From NCBI RefSeq assembly GCF_009193255.1, contig NZ_WACG01000005.1, positions 248,001 to 312,000 on the forward strand: a DNA stretch of 64,000 nt, written 5' to 3'. Below, piece by piece: positions 34,740 to 42,820 of this stretch. Both the position numbers and the translations under genes were made by a program. Within the stretch, counting starts at the first letter, position 1, and each line of letters opens with the position of its first letter. The notes beneath the pieces were generated by a model that was not told the origin of the DNA, ran no database searches, and was given only the letters and a program-made list of their open reading frames with translations. The stretch comes from Arthrobacter koreensis. Its GTDB lineage: Bacteria; Actinomycetota; Actinomycetes; Actinomycetales; Micrococcaceae.

Positions 34740-37139
34740 ATGTCGAACACCACCACCAAGCGCGTCCCCTGGCGGGATGCCTCCCTTCCCCCCGCCGAAC
34801 GCGCGGATGCCCTGCTCGCCCAAATGACCCTGGAGGAGAAGACCGCCCAGCTGATCGGCGTGTGGGTCGGCGCATCAGCCGACGGCGCCGAGGTGGCACC
34901 GCACCAGCATGAGATGAACCAGCCACCGGACCTTGAGTCGCTCCTGCCTGCCGGGCTGGGCCAGCTGACCCGCCCGTTCGGCACCAAACCGGTCGACGCC
35001 GGCGCCGGCGCCCTGTCCCTGATGCGCACCCAGGAGCGGATCGCCGCCTCCAACCGGTTCGGCATCCCCGCGATGGCGCACGAAGAGTGCCTGGCCGGGT
35101 TCGCGGCCTGGGGTGCGACGGCGTATCCGGTTCCGCTGGCGTGGGGTGCCACCTTCAATCCTCAGCTGGTCCGCCGCATGGCCGGAGCGATCGGGGAGGA
35201 CCTGCGCCGGGTGGGCGTCCACCAGGGACTGGCACCGGTGCTGGACGTTGTCCGGGACGCCCGCTGGGGCCGGGTGGAAGAGACCATCGGTGAGGACCCG
35301 TACCTGGTGGGCAGCATTGCCACGGCTTACATCCAGGGCCTGGAGCAGGCCGGAGTGGTGGCCACGCTGAAGCACTTCGCCGGTTACGCTGCCTCCCGGG
35401 CCGGCCGGAACCTCGCGCCGGTTTCCATGGGGCCGAGGGAATTCGCCGACGTCGTCCTGCCGCCGTTCGAAATGGCGGTCCGGGAGTCCGGCGTGCGCTC
35501 GGTAATGCATGCCTACACCGATACCGACGGCGTTCCCTCCGCGGCCGACCATTCGCTGCTGACGGGGCTGCTGCGGGACACCTGGGGATTCGACGGCACC
35601 GTGGTGGCCGACTACTTCGGCATCGGGTTCCTGCAGGACCTGCACGGTGTGGCGGGAAGCCGCGGCGAGGCGGCCGGCGCAGCGCTGGCCGCCGGTGTCG
35701 ACGTGGAGCTGCCAACGGTCGACGCCTACGGGGAGCACCTGCTCGAAGAACTGAAAGCCGGCCGGGTTGATCCGGCCCTGGTGGACGCAGCCGCGCGCCG
35801 CGTCCTGCTGCAGAAGATCGGCCTTGGCCTCCTGGATGAGGACTGGACCCCGGCCCCGGAGGCGCTTCCCGCCGGGGCCGCTGACCTCGAAGCCGTCCAG
35901 TCCACGGTGGACCTGGATCCGCCCGGAAACCGGGAGCTGGCCCGGGAACTGGCGGAGGAGTCGATTGTCCTGCTCAGCAACAACGGAATCCTGCCGCTGC
36001 AGGCGCCGGCGCGCATCGCCGTCGTTGGCCCCAATGCGGAGAACCCGATGGCGTTCCTGGGCTGCTATTCCTTCCCGGCACACGTCGGCTCGCAGTTCCC
36101 GGAAACCGCCGCGGGAATCGACCTGCCCACGGTGGCCACCTCGCTGCGGAACCAGTTCCCGGAGAGCAGCATCGCGTACGCTGCCGGCTGCGGAATCGAT
36201 GATCTTGACGCGTCCGGAATAGCCGCCGCCGTGGCAGCGGCCCGGAACGCCGACGTCGTGATTGCGGCACTCGGTGACCGCGCCGGGCTTTTTGGCCGCG
36301 GCACCAGCGGCGAGGGATGTGACGTCGAATCGCTGGTGTTGCCCGGTGTGCAGCAGCAGCTCCTGGATGCGCTGCTGGACTCCGGAACCCCGGTGGTGGC
36401 CGTGCTGATGACCGGCCGCCCCTATGCGCTGGGAACCGCGGTGAGCCGGGCCGCCGCCGTCGTGCAGGCCTTTTTCCCGGGCGAGGAAGGCGGGCCCGCC
36501 GTCGCGCGTGTGCTCAGCGGGGCGGTCAACCCGTCCGGGAGGCTGCCGGTCAGCGTCCCGGCGACGCCGGGCAGCCAGCCCGCCACGTATCTGGCAGCGC
36601 CGCTGGCCGGACCCACGGACGTCTCCAGCATCGACCCGACGCCGGCCTTCGGGTTCGGTCACGGGCTCAGCTACACGCAGTTTGCCTGGGACTCTCTGGC
36701 GGTTGAGGTCCGAGAGATCGGCACCGCCGGTGAAGCCGTTGCCTCCCTGACCGTAACGAACACGGGACAGCGCGACGGCGTGGAGGTGGTCCAGCTGTAC
36801 CTGCACGATCCGGTGGCGTCAGTGGTGCGGCCCGTGCAGCGGCTGATCGGCTATGCCCGGGTGCCGCTGCAGGCGGGCGGATCGTCCCGGATCCGGTTTA
36901 CGGTTCCGGCGGACCTGGCGTCCTTCACCGGGGTGGACGGGAAGCGGCGGGTGGAGCCGGGAGAACTGGAGCTGCGGTTTGGGGCCTCCAGCACCGACAT
37001 CCGCCTGAGTGCCGGAATTGTGCTCAGTGGACCGGTACGCTCGGTGGACCACAACCGGCGGCTGCACTGTGAAGTTCACATTGAGGAAGTTCACAGTGAG
37101 GCAGTCGATTCAGTGCCGGTGGACGTCACGGCCCCCTAG
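34740..37139 (+). CDS. GH3 glycosidase, beta-xylosidase/beta-glucosidase (BxlA-like)
   Basis: A 799-residue cytoplasmic retaining glycosidase (no signal peptide). The N-terminal TIM barrel contains KHFAGYAASRAGRNLAPVS and the nucleophile Asp291 in GTVVADYFGIG; the second alpha/beta domain shows GPNAENPMAFLGCY and VVAVLMTGRPYALG; a fibronectin-III-like domain closes the protein (about 660-770). Position after a bxl-type importer indicates hydrolysis of imported xylo-oligosaccharides to xylose, although GH3 members overlap with beta-glucosidases and arabinosidases. It begins three bases after the permease stop. Confidence 0.88.
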   Translation: MSNTTTKRVPWRDASLPPAERADALLAQMTLEEKTAQLIGVWVGASADGAEVAPHQHEMNQPPDLESLLPAGLGQLTRPFGTKPVDAGAGALSLMRTQERIAASNRFGIPAMAHEECLAGFAAWGATAYPVPLAWGATFNPQLVRRMAGAIGEDLRRVGVHQGLAPVLDVVRDARWGRVEETIGEDPYLVGSIATAYIQGLEQAGVVATLKHFAGYAASRAGRNLAPVSMGPREFADVVLPPFEMAVRESGVRSVMHAYTDTDGVPSAADHSLLTGLLRDTWGFDGTVVADYFGIGFLQDLHGVAGSRGEAAGAALAAGVDVELPTVDAYGEHLLEELKAGRVDPALVDAAARRVLLQKIGLGLLDEDWTPAPEALPAGAADLEAVQSTVDLDPPGNRELARELAEESIVLLSNNGILPLQAPARIAVVGPNAENPMAFLGCYSFPAHVGSQFPETAAGIDLPTVATSLRNQFPESSIAYAAGCGIDDLDASGIAAAVAAARNADVVIAALGDRAGLFGRGTSGEGCDVESLVLPGVQQQLLDALLDSGTPVVAVLMTGRPYALGTAVSRAAAVVQAFFPGEEGGPAVARVLSGAVNPSGRLPVSVPATPGSQPATYLAAPLAGPTDVSSIDPTPAFGFGHGLSYTQFAWDSLAVEVREIGTAGEAVASLTVTNTGQRDGVEVVQLYLHDPVASVVRPVQRLIGYARVPLQAGGSSRIRFTVPADLASFTGVDGKRRVEPGELELRFGASSTDIRLSAGIVLSGPVRSVDHNRRLHCEVHIEEVHSEAVDSVPVDVTAP

Positions 37140-37150
37140 GAGGAATCTAC

Positions 37151-38182
37151 GTGTATACGGATCTGCCCGCTGACCAGCTGGCCGCCTATCTGGGCAGCCA
37201 GCAGGACCCGGAGGACTTTGACGCTTTCTGGGCGCAGACCCTGGCGGAGGCACAGGCCCATCCGCTGGACGTCAGGCTGGAACGCGTTAATACGGTGCTG
37301 TCCACCGTGGATGTTTGGGACGTAACCTTCAACGGCTACGGCGGCGAACCCATCCGGGCGTGGCTCCGGGTGCCGGCGGGCGCATCCGGGCCGCTGCCCG
37401 GCGTCGTCCAGTTTGTGGGCTACGGCGGAGGGCGCGGCGACGCATCCGAAAACCTCTTCTGGGCCTCGGCTGGCTTCGCACACCTGCAGATGGATACGCG
37501 GGGCCAAGGTGCAGGCTGGAGCAAGGGAGCGACGCCGGATGCTTCCGGGAGTGCCGGCCCGCAGGTCCCGGGGGTGATGACGCGCGGCATTACGGATCCG
37601 CAGTCCTATTACTATCGGCGGCTGTTCACCGATGCCGTGCGGGCAGTCGCTGCGCTGCAGTCCCTGGACATCGTGGATCCCGCCCGCTGTGCAGCGGTAG
37701 GCGGCAGCCAGGGCGGTGCATCGGCGGTGGCCGCCGCAGCGCTGGCTCCCGGGCTGGCAGCCGTCTGCGCCTACGTTCCGTTCCTTTCGGACCTGCCGCG
37801 GGCCGTGCAGGTGACTGACGCGTATCCGTACCGGGAAGTCCGAGATTACCTTTCTGTTCACCGGACGCAGGCGGAGCGGGTTCTGGGCACACTCTCGTAC
37901 TTCGACGCCGTCAACTTCGCGCGCCGCGCCACGGTGCCGGCGCTGTTTTCGGTGGCGCTGATGGACGAGGTGACTCCCCCCTCCACGGTGTACGCCGCCT
38001 ATAACAACTATGCCGGGACCAAGGAGCTGCTTGTCTGGCCGTATAACGGCCATGAGGGCGGAGGCATAGAGGATGAGGTAGCCGCTGCCAGGTTCCTGCA
38101 GGGCTTGCTGGCGGTGAGTGAGCCGGCCGGTCAGCCGATGGCCGCAGAAACAGCCACCGCAGCAGCCAGCACCAGCGCGTAG
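37151..38182 (+). CDS. acetyl-xylan esterase, carbohydrate esterase family 7
   Basis: A 343-residue cytoplasmic alpha/beta-hydrolase of the CE7 (acetyl-xylan esterase/cephalosporin C deacetylase) family, removing acetyl groups from short xylo-oligosaccharides. It has the CE7-specific RGQG motif (near 117), nucleophile elbow GGSQGG with Ser186, and the triad completed by Asp272 (LMDEVTPP) and His301 (NGHEGG). AGGAGG precedes GTG 37151, 11 bases after the GH3 gene. The last 52 bases overlap the end of a convergent gene, and the C-terminal Ala/Thr-rich tail is a dispensable-looking extension. Confidence 0.92.
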   Translation: MYTDLPADQLAAYLGSQQDPEDFDAFWAQTLAEAQAHPLDVRLERVNTVLSTVDVWDVTFNGYGGEPIRAWLRVPAGASGPLPGVVQFVGYGGGRGDASENLFWASAGFAHLQMDTRGQGAGWSKGATPDASGSAGPQVPGVMTRGITDPQSYYYRRLFTDAVRAVAALQSLDIVDPARCAAVGGSQGGASAVAAAALAPGLAAVCAYVPFLSDLPRAVQVTDAYPYREVRDYLSVHRTQAERVLGTLSYFDAVNFARRATVPALFSVALMDEVTPPSTVYAAYNNYAGTKELLVWPYNGHEGGGIEDEVAAARFLQGLLAVSEPAGQPMAAETATAAASTSA

Positions 38183-38571
38183 CTGCCGAACGCTATTGTC
38201 CCCGGTTCCCGGGACTGCCCGCCGCGTCGACCGCGCGTGGACTCCGCCCGGGCGGCTGCCGGGTCCGCCCCGGGTGCCGCGTCTGCGACGGACGCTGTCC
38301 TTGGCAGTGAATCCCAGCGAATCACGGTTCCGGCCGTACCCGCAGCCAATGCTGCGACGGACAACACCCAAAGCCAGATGGTGACCGGCGACCATTCGAC
38401 CACGAGCCGCATAAAAACAGCCACAGACGCGGTCTCCAGCAGGGCGGCCAGCAGTCGCCGCCGGCTGCGCGCTGCTGCGGGACCGCTGCTCGTCCAGGCG
38501 GAAGCCGCCACCAAGCTGCAGGAGAGCATCAGCACCAGCGGAAGGACCCAGCCGATAATCGCGGGGATCAT
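38131..38571 (-). CDS. hypothetical membrane protein
   Basis: A 146-residue protein with four likely helices (IIGWVLPLVLMLSCSLVAAS, LLETASVAVFMRLVVEW, TIWLWVLSVAALAAGTAG and ALVLAAAVAVSAAIG) and an Ala/Arg-rich linker between helices 3 and 4. I do not recognise a family. The start overlaps the beta-lactamase-like gene by four bases (ATGA), supporting it as real and co-translated. Its 3' end overlaps the convergent esterase gene by 52 bases, which is unusual but not rare in compact genomes. Confidence 0.6.
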   Translation of the reverse strand: MIPAIIGWVLPLVLMLSCSLVAASAWTSSGPAAARSRRRLLAALLETASVAVFMRLVVEWSPVTIWLWVLSVAALAAGTAGTVIRWDSLPRTASVADAAPGADPAAARAESTRGRRGGQSREPGTIAFGSYALVLAAAVAVSAAIG

Positions 38572-39671
38572 TCGGGCCCTCCTGCCAATAGCTCGAACAC
38601 TGCTCGTTCCTGTCCGGCAGAGACGTTGGAGAGCATCACCACGGCGCGTCCGGCGTCGCGGTCCAGGGCAACCATGGACCAGAATCCACCGGTCTGCCCG
38701 TTGTGCCAGGTGATTTCCCGGTCCCCGTGCTCCTCAACCACCCAGGCCAGGCCGTACCTGCCGCCGCTTCCGTCGTCCCACTGCGGTTCCAGCGCCGCAG
38801 CGCCCGGGGCCGTTCCGTCCAGCTGGGCCCGGGCGTAGAGCACCAGGTCAGCGGCGGTGGACCGGATTCCGCCCGCAGGCGCCGTGCCGTTGGCTGTCCA
38901 GGCCCGTTCCGCACGGCCGGCAGCGCTGCGGCCGGTGGGAGCGCCGTCGGGTAGGTTCTCCACGGTGACCGGGGCGAAGGTCTCATCCAGCGCCACCGGG
39001 GCCAGCACCCGCTCAGCCAGGAGTTCTTCCCAGCTGGTGCCCGCGGCTTTGGCCAGCAGCTGGCCGAGGAAGGCGTAACCCAGGTTCGAGTAGGTGGCCG
39101 TTCCGCGGCCGTCCAGGCAGGAGGCCTGCGCCTGTTCCAGAACCTGGTCCGGTGAGGCGGTATAGGGATCCCGGTTCAGCAGCTGCCCGGCCAGGAGGGA
39201 GGACAGGGTCTCGAGACCCGCCGCCAGCCGCGGCAGCCCGGAACGGTGGCTCGCCAGCTCGGCCAGGGTCACGGTGCCAATTTCAGCATCCGGATCCAGG
39301 AGGTCCTCCCCCAGAATGTCCGCAACCGTGGTCTCCAGCGTGAGCTCACCCCGGTCCACGGCATCGGCGAGCAGCGAGGCGGTGAAGGTCTTGCTGACGG
39401 AACCGATCTCGTACTGGGTATGTTCATCCGCTCCGAAGCCCGCGTACCGGATGCCCTCCCCATCGATGTACGCGACGCTGACCTGGTCCGCGGGCGCAGT
39501 CAGCAGCGGCCGGACGCGTTCGGCCAGTGCTGAATCGCCGGTGACGTTCCCGGAAAGCCTCGGCGGCCACGGCGCTGCGGCGAGGCCGCACAGCAGGACG
39601 ACGGCGGCCGCGGCACCTCCGGCGATCAGGCGGGGCGTCAGTTTCCTGGCGCGGATAACGGTTTCAGGCAT
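38568..39671 (-). CDS. serine hydrolase, class C beta-lactamase family
   Basis: A 367-residue penicillin-binding-protein-like hydrolase anchored or exported by an N-terminal hydrophobic segment (LIAGGAAAAVVLLCGLAAAPW, 15-35). Active-site motifs are SVSK (Ser91-Lys94), YSNLGY (about 194) and HNG in ITWHNGQTGG. The family includes beta-lactamases, D-amino-peptidases and esterases, so the name does not prove antibiotic hydrolysis. It starts one base after the upstream regulator gene's stop and is followed by a coupled membrane protein, forming a three-gene unit. Confidence 0.85.
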   Translation of the reverse strand: MPETVIRARKLTPRLIAGGAAAAVVLLCGLAAAPWPPRLSGNVTGDSALAERVRPLLTAPADQVSVAYIDGEGIRYAGFGADEHTQYEIGSVSKTFTASLLADAVDRGELTLETTVADILGEDLLDPDAEIGTVTLAELASHRSGLPRLAAGLETLSSLLAGQLLNRDPYTASPDQVLEQAQASCLDGRGTATYSNLGYAFLGQLLAKAAGTSWEELLAERVLAPVALDETFAPVTVENLPDGAPTGRSAAGRAERAWTANGTAPAGGIRSTAADLVLYARAQLDGTAPGAAALEPQWDDGSGGRYGLAWVVEEHGDREITWHNGQTGGFWSMVALDRDAGRAVVMLSNVSAGQERAVFELLAGGPE

Positions 39672-39672
39672 G

Positions 39673-40182
39673 TCAGTTCCCTCCAGCGGCGGCGGTCAGG
39701 ATTGCCAGCAGCGGAATGACCCGGGCCCCCGGTACGCGGTAGCGGGAACGTGCGTGGGCCGCGAGCCATCCCTGGGCGCTGAGCTGGTTCACGTGGTGGT
39801 AGATCTGCCCGGCTGTCCCGGCTCCCAGCTCCTCGGCCAGGCCGGCCACGGTCTCGGTTCCGCCCAGGACTGCGCGCAGGATCGCCAGCCGCACCGGGTT
39901 GCCCAGGGCGGCGAGCGAGTCGGCGAAGGGTGCCCAGTCGGCGTCGAGCAGGTGACCTGTTTCGAGGCCGTACTGGTACTCGTACCGTTCGCCGCCCGGT
40001 GTGCTGGCGGTACCGGCGAACAGAACCGCCCCCGGCGCCGGGTAACGCTCCCGGATACCGTTCAGCGCCCAGAAGACATCATCAGTTGCCGGGTTGCCCT
40101 CCGGCGGGGAGGCTGTGAGCCGTTCTTCCAGGGCGGCAACACGTTCTTCAAGTGCCTGCAGCCGGTCGTCTTGCAAAGTCAT
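39673..40182 (-). CDS. ArsR-like winged-helix regulator
   Basis: A 169-residue regulator. A coiled-coil-like N-terminus (LQALEERVAALEERLTA) is followed by a winged helix: LAALGNPVRLAILRAVLGG, VAGLAEELGAGTAGQIYHHVN, near 105-150, in ArsR/HTH_20 style. Start ATG 40182 is chosen over an upstream in-frame ATG at 40218 because a perfect 24-base palindrome would otherwise be coding. It probably represses its own operon with the serine hydrolase and membrane protein. No metal-binding cysteines are seen, so it is unlikely to be a metal sensor. Confidence 0.8.
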   Translation of the reverse strand: MTLQDDRLQALEERVAALEERLTASPPEGNPATDDVFWALNGIRERYPAPGAVLFAGTASTPGGERYEYQYGLETGHLLDADWAPFADSLAALGNPVRLAILRAVLGGTETVAGLAEELGAGTAGQIYHHVNQLSAQGWLAAHARSRYRVPGARVIPLLAILTAAAGGN

Positions 40183-40185
40183 GTC

Positions 40186-40209
40186 TTCAAGAGTTACGTA
40201 ACTCTTGAA
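40186..40209. promoter_or_regulatory. 24-base perfect palindrome, operator of the ArsR-like gene
   Basis: TTCAAGAGTTAC/GTAACTCTTGAA is perfectly symmetrical and lies three bases upstream of ATG 40182, between it and the convergent end of the cupin gene. A degenerate second copy (TTCTTGAATTACTCCTTGAG) follows at about 40223-40242. Confidence 0.8.
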
Positions 40210-40229
40210 ATAGGTCAAGGATTCTTGAA

Positions 40230-40526
40230 TTACTCCTTGAGTTCGACGAAGAACACGTGGGTGTCCGTCTCGCCGATGTTTTCACCGACGTGTTCCTGGG
40301 CTGGCAGCCATTGGACCGTACCGGCGGGCAGCTCAACCTCCCGCTCGTGGTCGCCGGAGATTAGCCTGCGGCGGAAGGAACTCGCGGTGACCATCACGCT
40401 GTCCGGGTGCCGGTGGACAACGGTCCGGTGTCCGGGGGTATCCCGGTATTCAAGCACCCGGACGCGGTCATTCTCGAAGACCACCGAGTAGTTGCCGGGG
40501 TTGGACTGGACTGGATCCTGCGTCAT
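40230..40526 (-). CDS. cupin-domain protein
   Basis: A 98-residue single-domain cupin. The beta-barrel metal-site pattern is visible: HRTVVHRHPDSVMV (first motif, histidines and Asp in place of the usual Glu) and ELPAGTVQWLPAQEHVGEN (second motif with His). Such small cupins include enzymes and sensors; function is unknown. Start ATG 40526 removes an upstream Arg/Gly-rich stretch without family resemblance. It stands between a GNAT gene and the ArsR-like unit on the same strand. Confidence 0.75.
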   Translation of the reverse strand: MTQDPVQSNPGNYSVVFENDRVRVLEYRDTPGHRTVVHRHPDSVMVTASSFRRRLISGDHEREVELPAGTVQWLPAQEHVGENIGETDTHVFFVELKE

Positions 40527-40624
40527 ACCCCGAAGGGTAGGCCTGCGGGCGCCTCCACTGAAGGGGTCCTGCCAATCAGCACCCGAACGCTGGCCGGAGG
40601 TGACGGCCCCGCAGGCTGGCACTT

Positions 40625-41245
40625 TCAGAGCTGGCCGGGTAGCCTCAGCTTCTGCTTCGGCGGGAAGCGGGCGTCGAACGCGTCCACGTCCTCGTCACTC
40701 GCCACATAGCCGGGCGGGTCCCGGTAAACCCAGGGGCCGCCGGCAAGGTAGCCCTCCCGCAGTTCAAGCGCCTGCAGGTAGGGAGTGGGCTCGTCACGGG
40801 GAACGCCGTCGTAAGAGATTCCCAGTGTCTTCGCCTCCGCAAACCCGAACCTGCGGTAATACTCCGGACTGCCGGTAATAACAACGGCGCCGAAGCCGGC
40901 TTCCGCGGCTTCGGTCAGGGTGTGCCCGATCAGCGCCGCGCCGTAGCCGCGCTTCTGGTATTCCGGCAGGACGGAGACTGGTCCGAAGACCAGGATGGGC
41001 AGCACAGCTCCATCCTCCCGGTGAAGTTCGGCACGGCTGTACAGAATGTGGCCGGGGATCCTGCCTTCCGCTTCCAGGACCTGGCTGAGCTCCGGAACGA
41101 AGTCCGGCAGGGAGCGGTAGCGGTGCAGCAGGAAGTGCTCCACCGCCCCCGGCCGGTACACGTTCCAGAACGCTTCGCGGGTCAGGTTCTCCACTGCGGC
41201 GTAGTCTGCGGGGGTTTCCGGCCGGATGACGTAGTTAGTGCCCAT
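40625..41245 (-). CDS. GNAT-family N-acetyltransferase
   Basis: A 206-residue acetyltransferase of the COG3153 type. The acetyl-CoA loop is VLPEYQKRGYGAALIGHTL (about 92-110), preceded by the beta-4 strand VLPILVFGPVSV; FGAVVITGSPEYYRRFGF is the characteristic C-terminal strand-loop of the group. Substrate unknown. ATG 41245 begins MGTNYVIRPET, the normal GNAT start. It is the first gene after the perfect palindrome at 41275. Confidence 0.87.
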   Translation of the reverse strand: MGTNYVIRPETPADYAAVENLTREAFWNVYRPGAVEHFLLHRYRSLPDFVPELSQVLEAEGRIPGHILYSRAELHREDGAVLPILVFGPVSVLPEYQKRGYGAALIGHTLTEAAEAGFGAVVITGSPEYYRRFGFAEAKTLGISYDGVPRDEPTPYLQALELREGYLAGGPWVYRDPPGYVASDEDVDAFDARFPPKQKLRLPGQL

Positions 41246-41274
41246 GCCGGGACACTACCCCGGAACACACGCTT

Positions 41275-41330
41275 CGAGATGACAGAAACTGCCCGTATGA
41301 GCGCTCATACGGGCAGTTTCTGTCATCTCG
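41275..41330. repeat. 56-base perfect palindrome (element copy 1)
   Basis: Two 28-base arms (41275-41302 and 41303-41330) are exact reverse complements with no spacer. It lies 26 bases downstream of the sugar-binding-protein stop and 30 bases upstream of the GNAT start. No T-run follows on either strand. A second copy, 47 of 56 bases identical, is at 55758-55813. Confidence 0.9.
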
Positions 41331-41355
41331 AAAGGGTCAGCTGGTGCTGACGGGG

Positions 41356-42753
41356 TTACTGGACTGAGTTGTTGTAGTTCTCGATTTCAGTCTTGAGCGC
41401 GTCAACGGACTTGGTCAGCTCCGTCTTGCTGTCTCCGCCGAGCAGCGCGCCTTCCAGCGCGTCCTCAGCGGCCTTGCGGGCCTGCGGCATCGAGCCGGCG
41501 GCGCAGCCCTGGGTGGCGGCTGTCAGTTCGGTCGCCTCGAGCTGTTGCACGGCGACGTCGAACTGCGGGTACTGCTCGCGCCAGGCGACGTCCTCCGGCT
41601 CATCCAGCGCGGCCTTGGAGATCGGGAAGTAGCCGGTTCCGGTGTGCCAGGTGGCCTGGGTGGCCGGCTCGGCGAGGAACTGCATGAACTGCCAGGTGGC
41701 TTCCTTCTCCGCATCGGAGTGGCCCTCGCCGGAGATCCAGAGCGAGGCACCGCCAATGATGGGACCGGAGTCGTTCTGCTCAATCTTCGGGTAGAAGCCG
41801 ACTCCCAGTTCGAAGCCCTGCTCCTCGGCAGCCTTCTGCATGCCGCCCAGCGCGCCCGTTGATTCAAGGGTCATGCCAATGGTGCCGCTCTTGAAGGCGT
41901 TCTGTGCGTCTGCGGTGGCACGGCCGGTGTTGCCGGCAACCCCGTCAGCCACCAGGCCCTTCCACCAGTCCACGAACTCGACGGCGGTGTCATTGTTGAA
42001 GCTGTAGTCCGAGGCGCGTTCTCCGGAGCGGCCGTTGTCCGGGCTGCAGTAGAGGGCGCCGTTGGCGGCGATTTCCTGCTCCAGGAGCCAGCCGTAGATG
42101 GCCGCGTTGAAGCCGAACTCCGCCGGGCCGCCGTTCTTCTTGGACAGCGCGGCGGCTGCTTCACCAACCTCGTCCAGGGTTTCGGGCGCGGTTTCCGGGT
42201 CCAGCCCGGCTGCTTCGAAGAGGGTCTTGTTGTAGTACAGCACCGGCATCGAGGTGTTGAACGGCATGGACCAGAGGTCCTCGTCGATCGTGTAGTAGCC
42301 GGCGATATTGGGCTGCAGGTCCGAGACGTCGTATTCGTCCCGGTCGATGAAGGCCTGGGTGGGCAGCACTGCGCCGGAGTCGATCATGAACTGGGTGCCG
42401 ATGTCATAGATCTGCACCATGCTGGGCGTGCTGTTGGACTGGACCGCGGCCTTGTACTTGGTGATGGTGGAGTCGTAGTCGCCCTGGTAAACGCCCTTGA
42501 CCTCAATCTTGCCTTCATTGGCAGCATTGAATTCGTCAATGAGCTTGCCCAGGGTCTCACCGTTGGTGCCGTCCATCGAGTGCCAGAAATTGACGGTGGT
42601 GACGCCGTCAGCCGACTCAAGTGCATCCGCGGCGGGCGCTTCGCCGGCCCCGCCCGTGCTGCTGCCGCCGCCGCAGGCGGACAGTACCAGGGCAAGCCCC
42701 GCAGCACCGGCGGCCATCATTGGCAGCCGGCGTCCTCTGGTTGTAGTTCGCAA
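41356..42753 (-). CDS. ABC sugar-binding lipoprotein, UgpB-like
   Basis: A 465-residue extracytoplasmic binding protein with an Arg-rich signal peptide and lipobox LVLSACG (Cys27), then the family 1 solute-binding fold (VNFWHSMDGTNGETLGKLI near 55; GASLWISGEGHSDAEKEAT near 330). Closest in pattern to UgpB/glycerol-3-phosphate- and sugar-binding proteins. It is the last gene of a unit that begins with two permeases and lies downstream of xylA-xylB, so xylose or a xylose-containing sugar is the favoured ligand (inference). Confidence 0.87.
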   Translation of the reverse strand: MRTTTRGRRLPMMAAGAAGLALVLSACGGGSSTGGAGEAPAADALESADGVTTVNFWHSMDGTNGETLGKLIDEFNAANEGKIEVKGVYQGDYDSTITKYKAAVQSNSTPSMVQIYDIGTQFMIDSGAVLPTQAFIDRDEYDVSDLQPNIAGYYTIDEDLWSMPFNTSMPVLYYNKTLFEAAGLDPETAPETLDEVGEAAAALSKKNGGPAEFGFNAAIYGWLLEQEIAANGALYCSPDNGRSGERASDYSFNNDTAVEFVDWWKGLVADGVAGNTGRATADAQNAFKSGTIGMTLESTGALGGMQKAAEEQGFELGVGFYPKIEQNDSGPIIGGASLWISGEGHSDAEKEATWQFMQFLAEPATQATWHTGTGYFPISKAALDEPEDVAWREQYPQFDVAVQQLEATELTAATQGCAAGSMPQARKAAEDALEGALLGGDSKTELTKSVDALKTEIENYNNSVQ

Positions 42754-42820
42754 TGGATATCCCTTCAGGATTGGCCGGAGCCTGAGCTCCGGATAGCCGT
42801 GGTGTTTGGCCGGGGTGCGT

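Noticed and set aside
34875-36806. A 643-codon minus-strand frame opposite the GH3 gene.
   Set aside because: It is the high-GC shadow of a well-supported GH3 coding frame; its translation is low-complexity Gly/Val/Arg without domains.
38568-39671. Acquired antibiotic-resistance beta-lactamase.
   Set aside because: Motifs only show the class C/serine-hydrolase fold, which includes many housekeeping enzymes; there are no mobile-element signs around it.
41275-41330. Ordinary intrinsic terminator of the sugar-importer operon.
   Set aside because: No T-run on either strand, perfect symmetry with no loop, and a second copy in a divergent promoter region.
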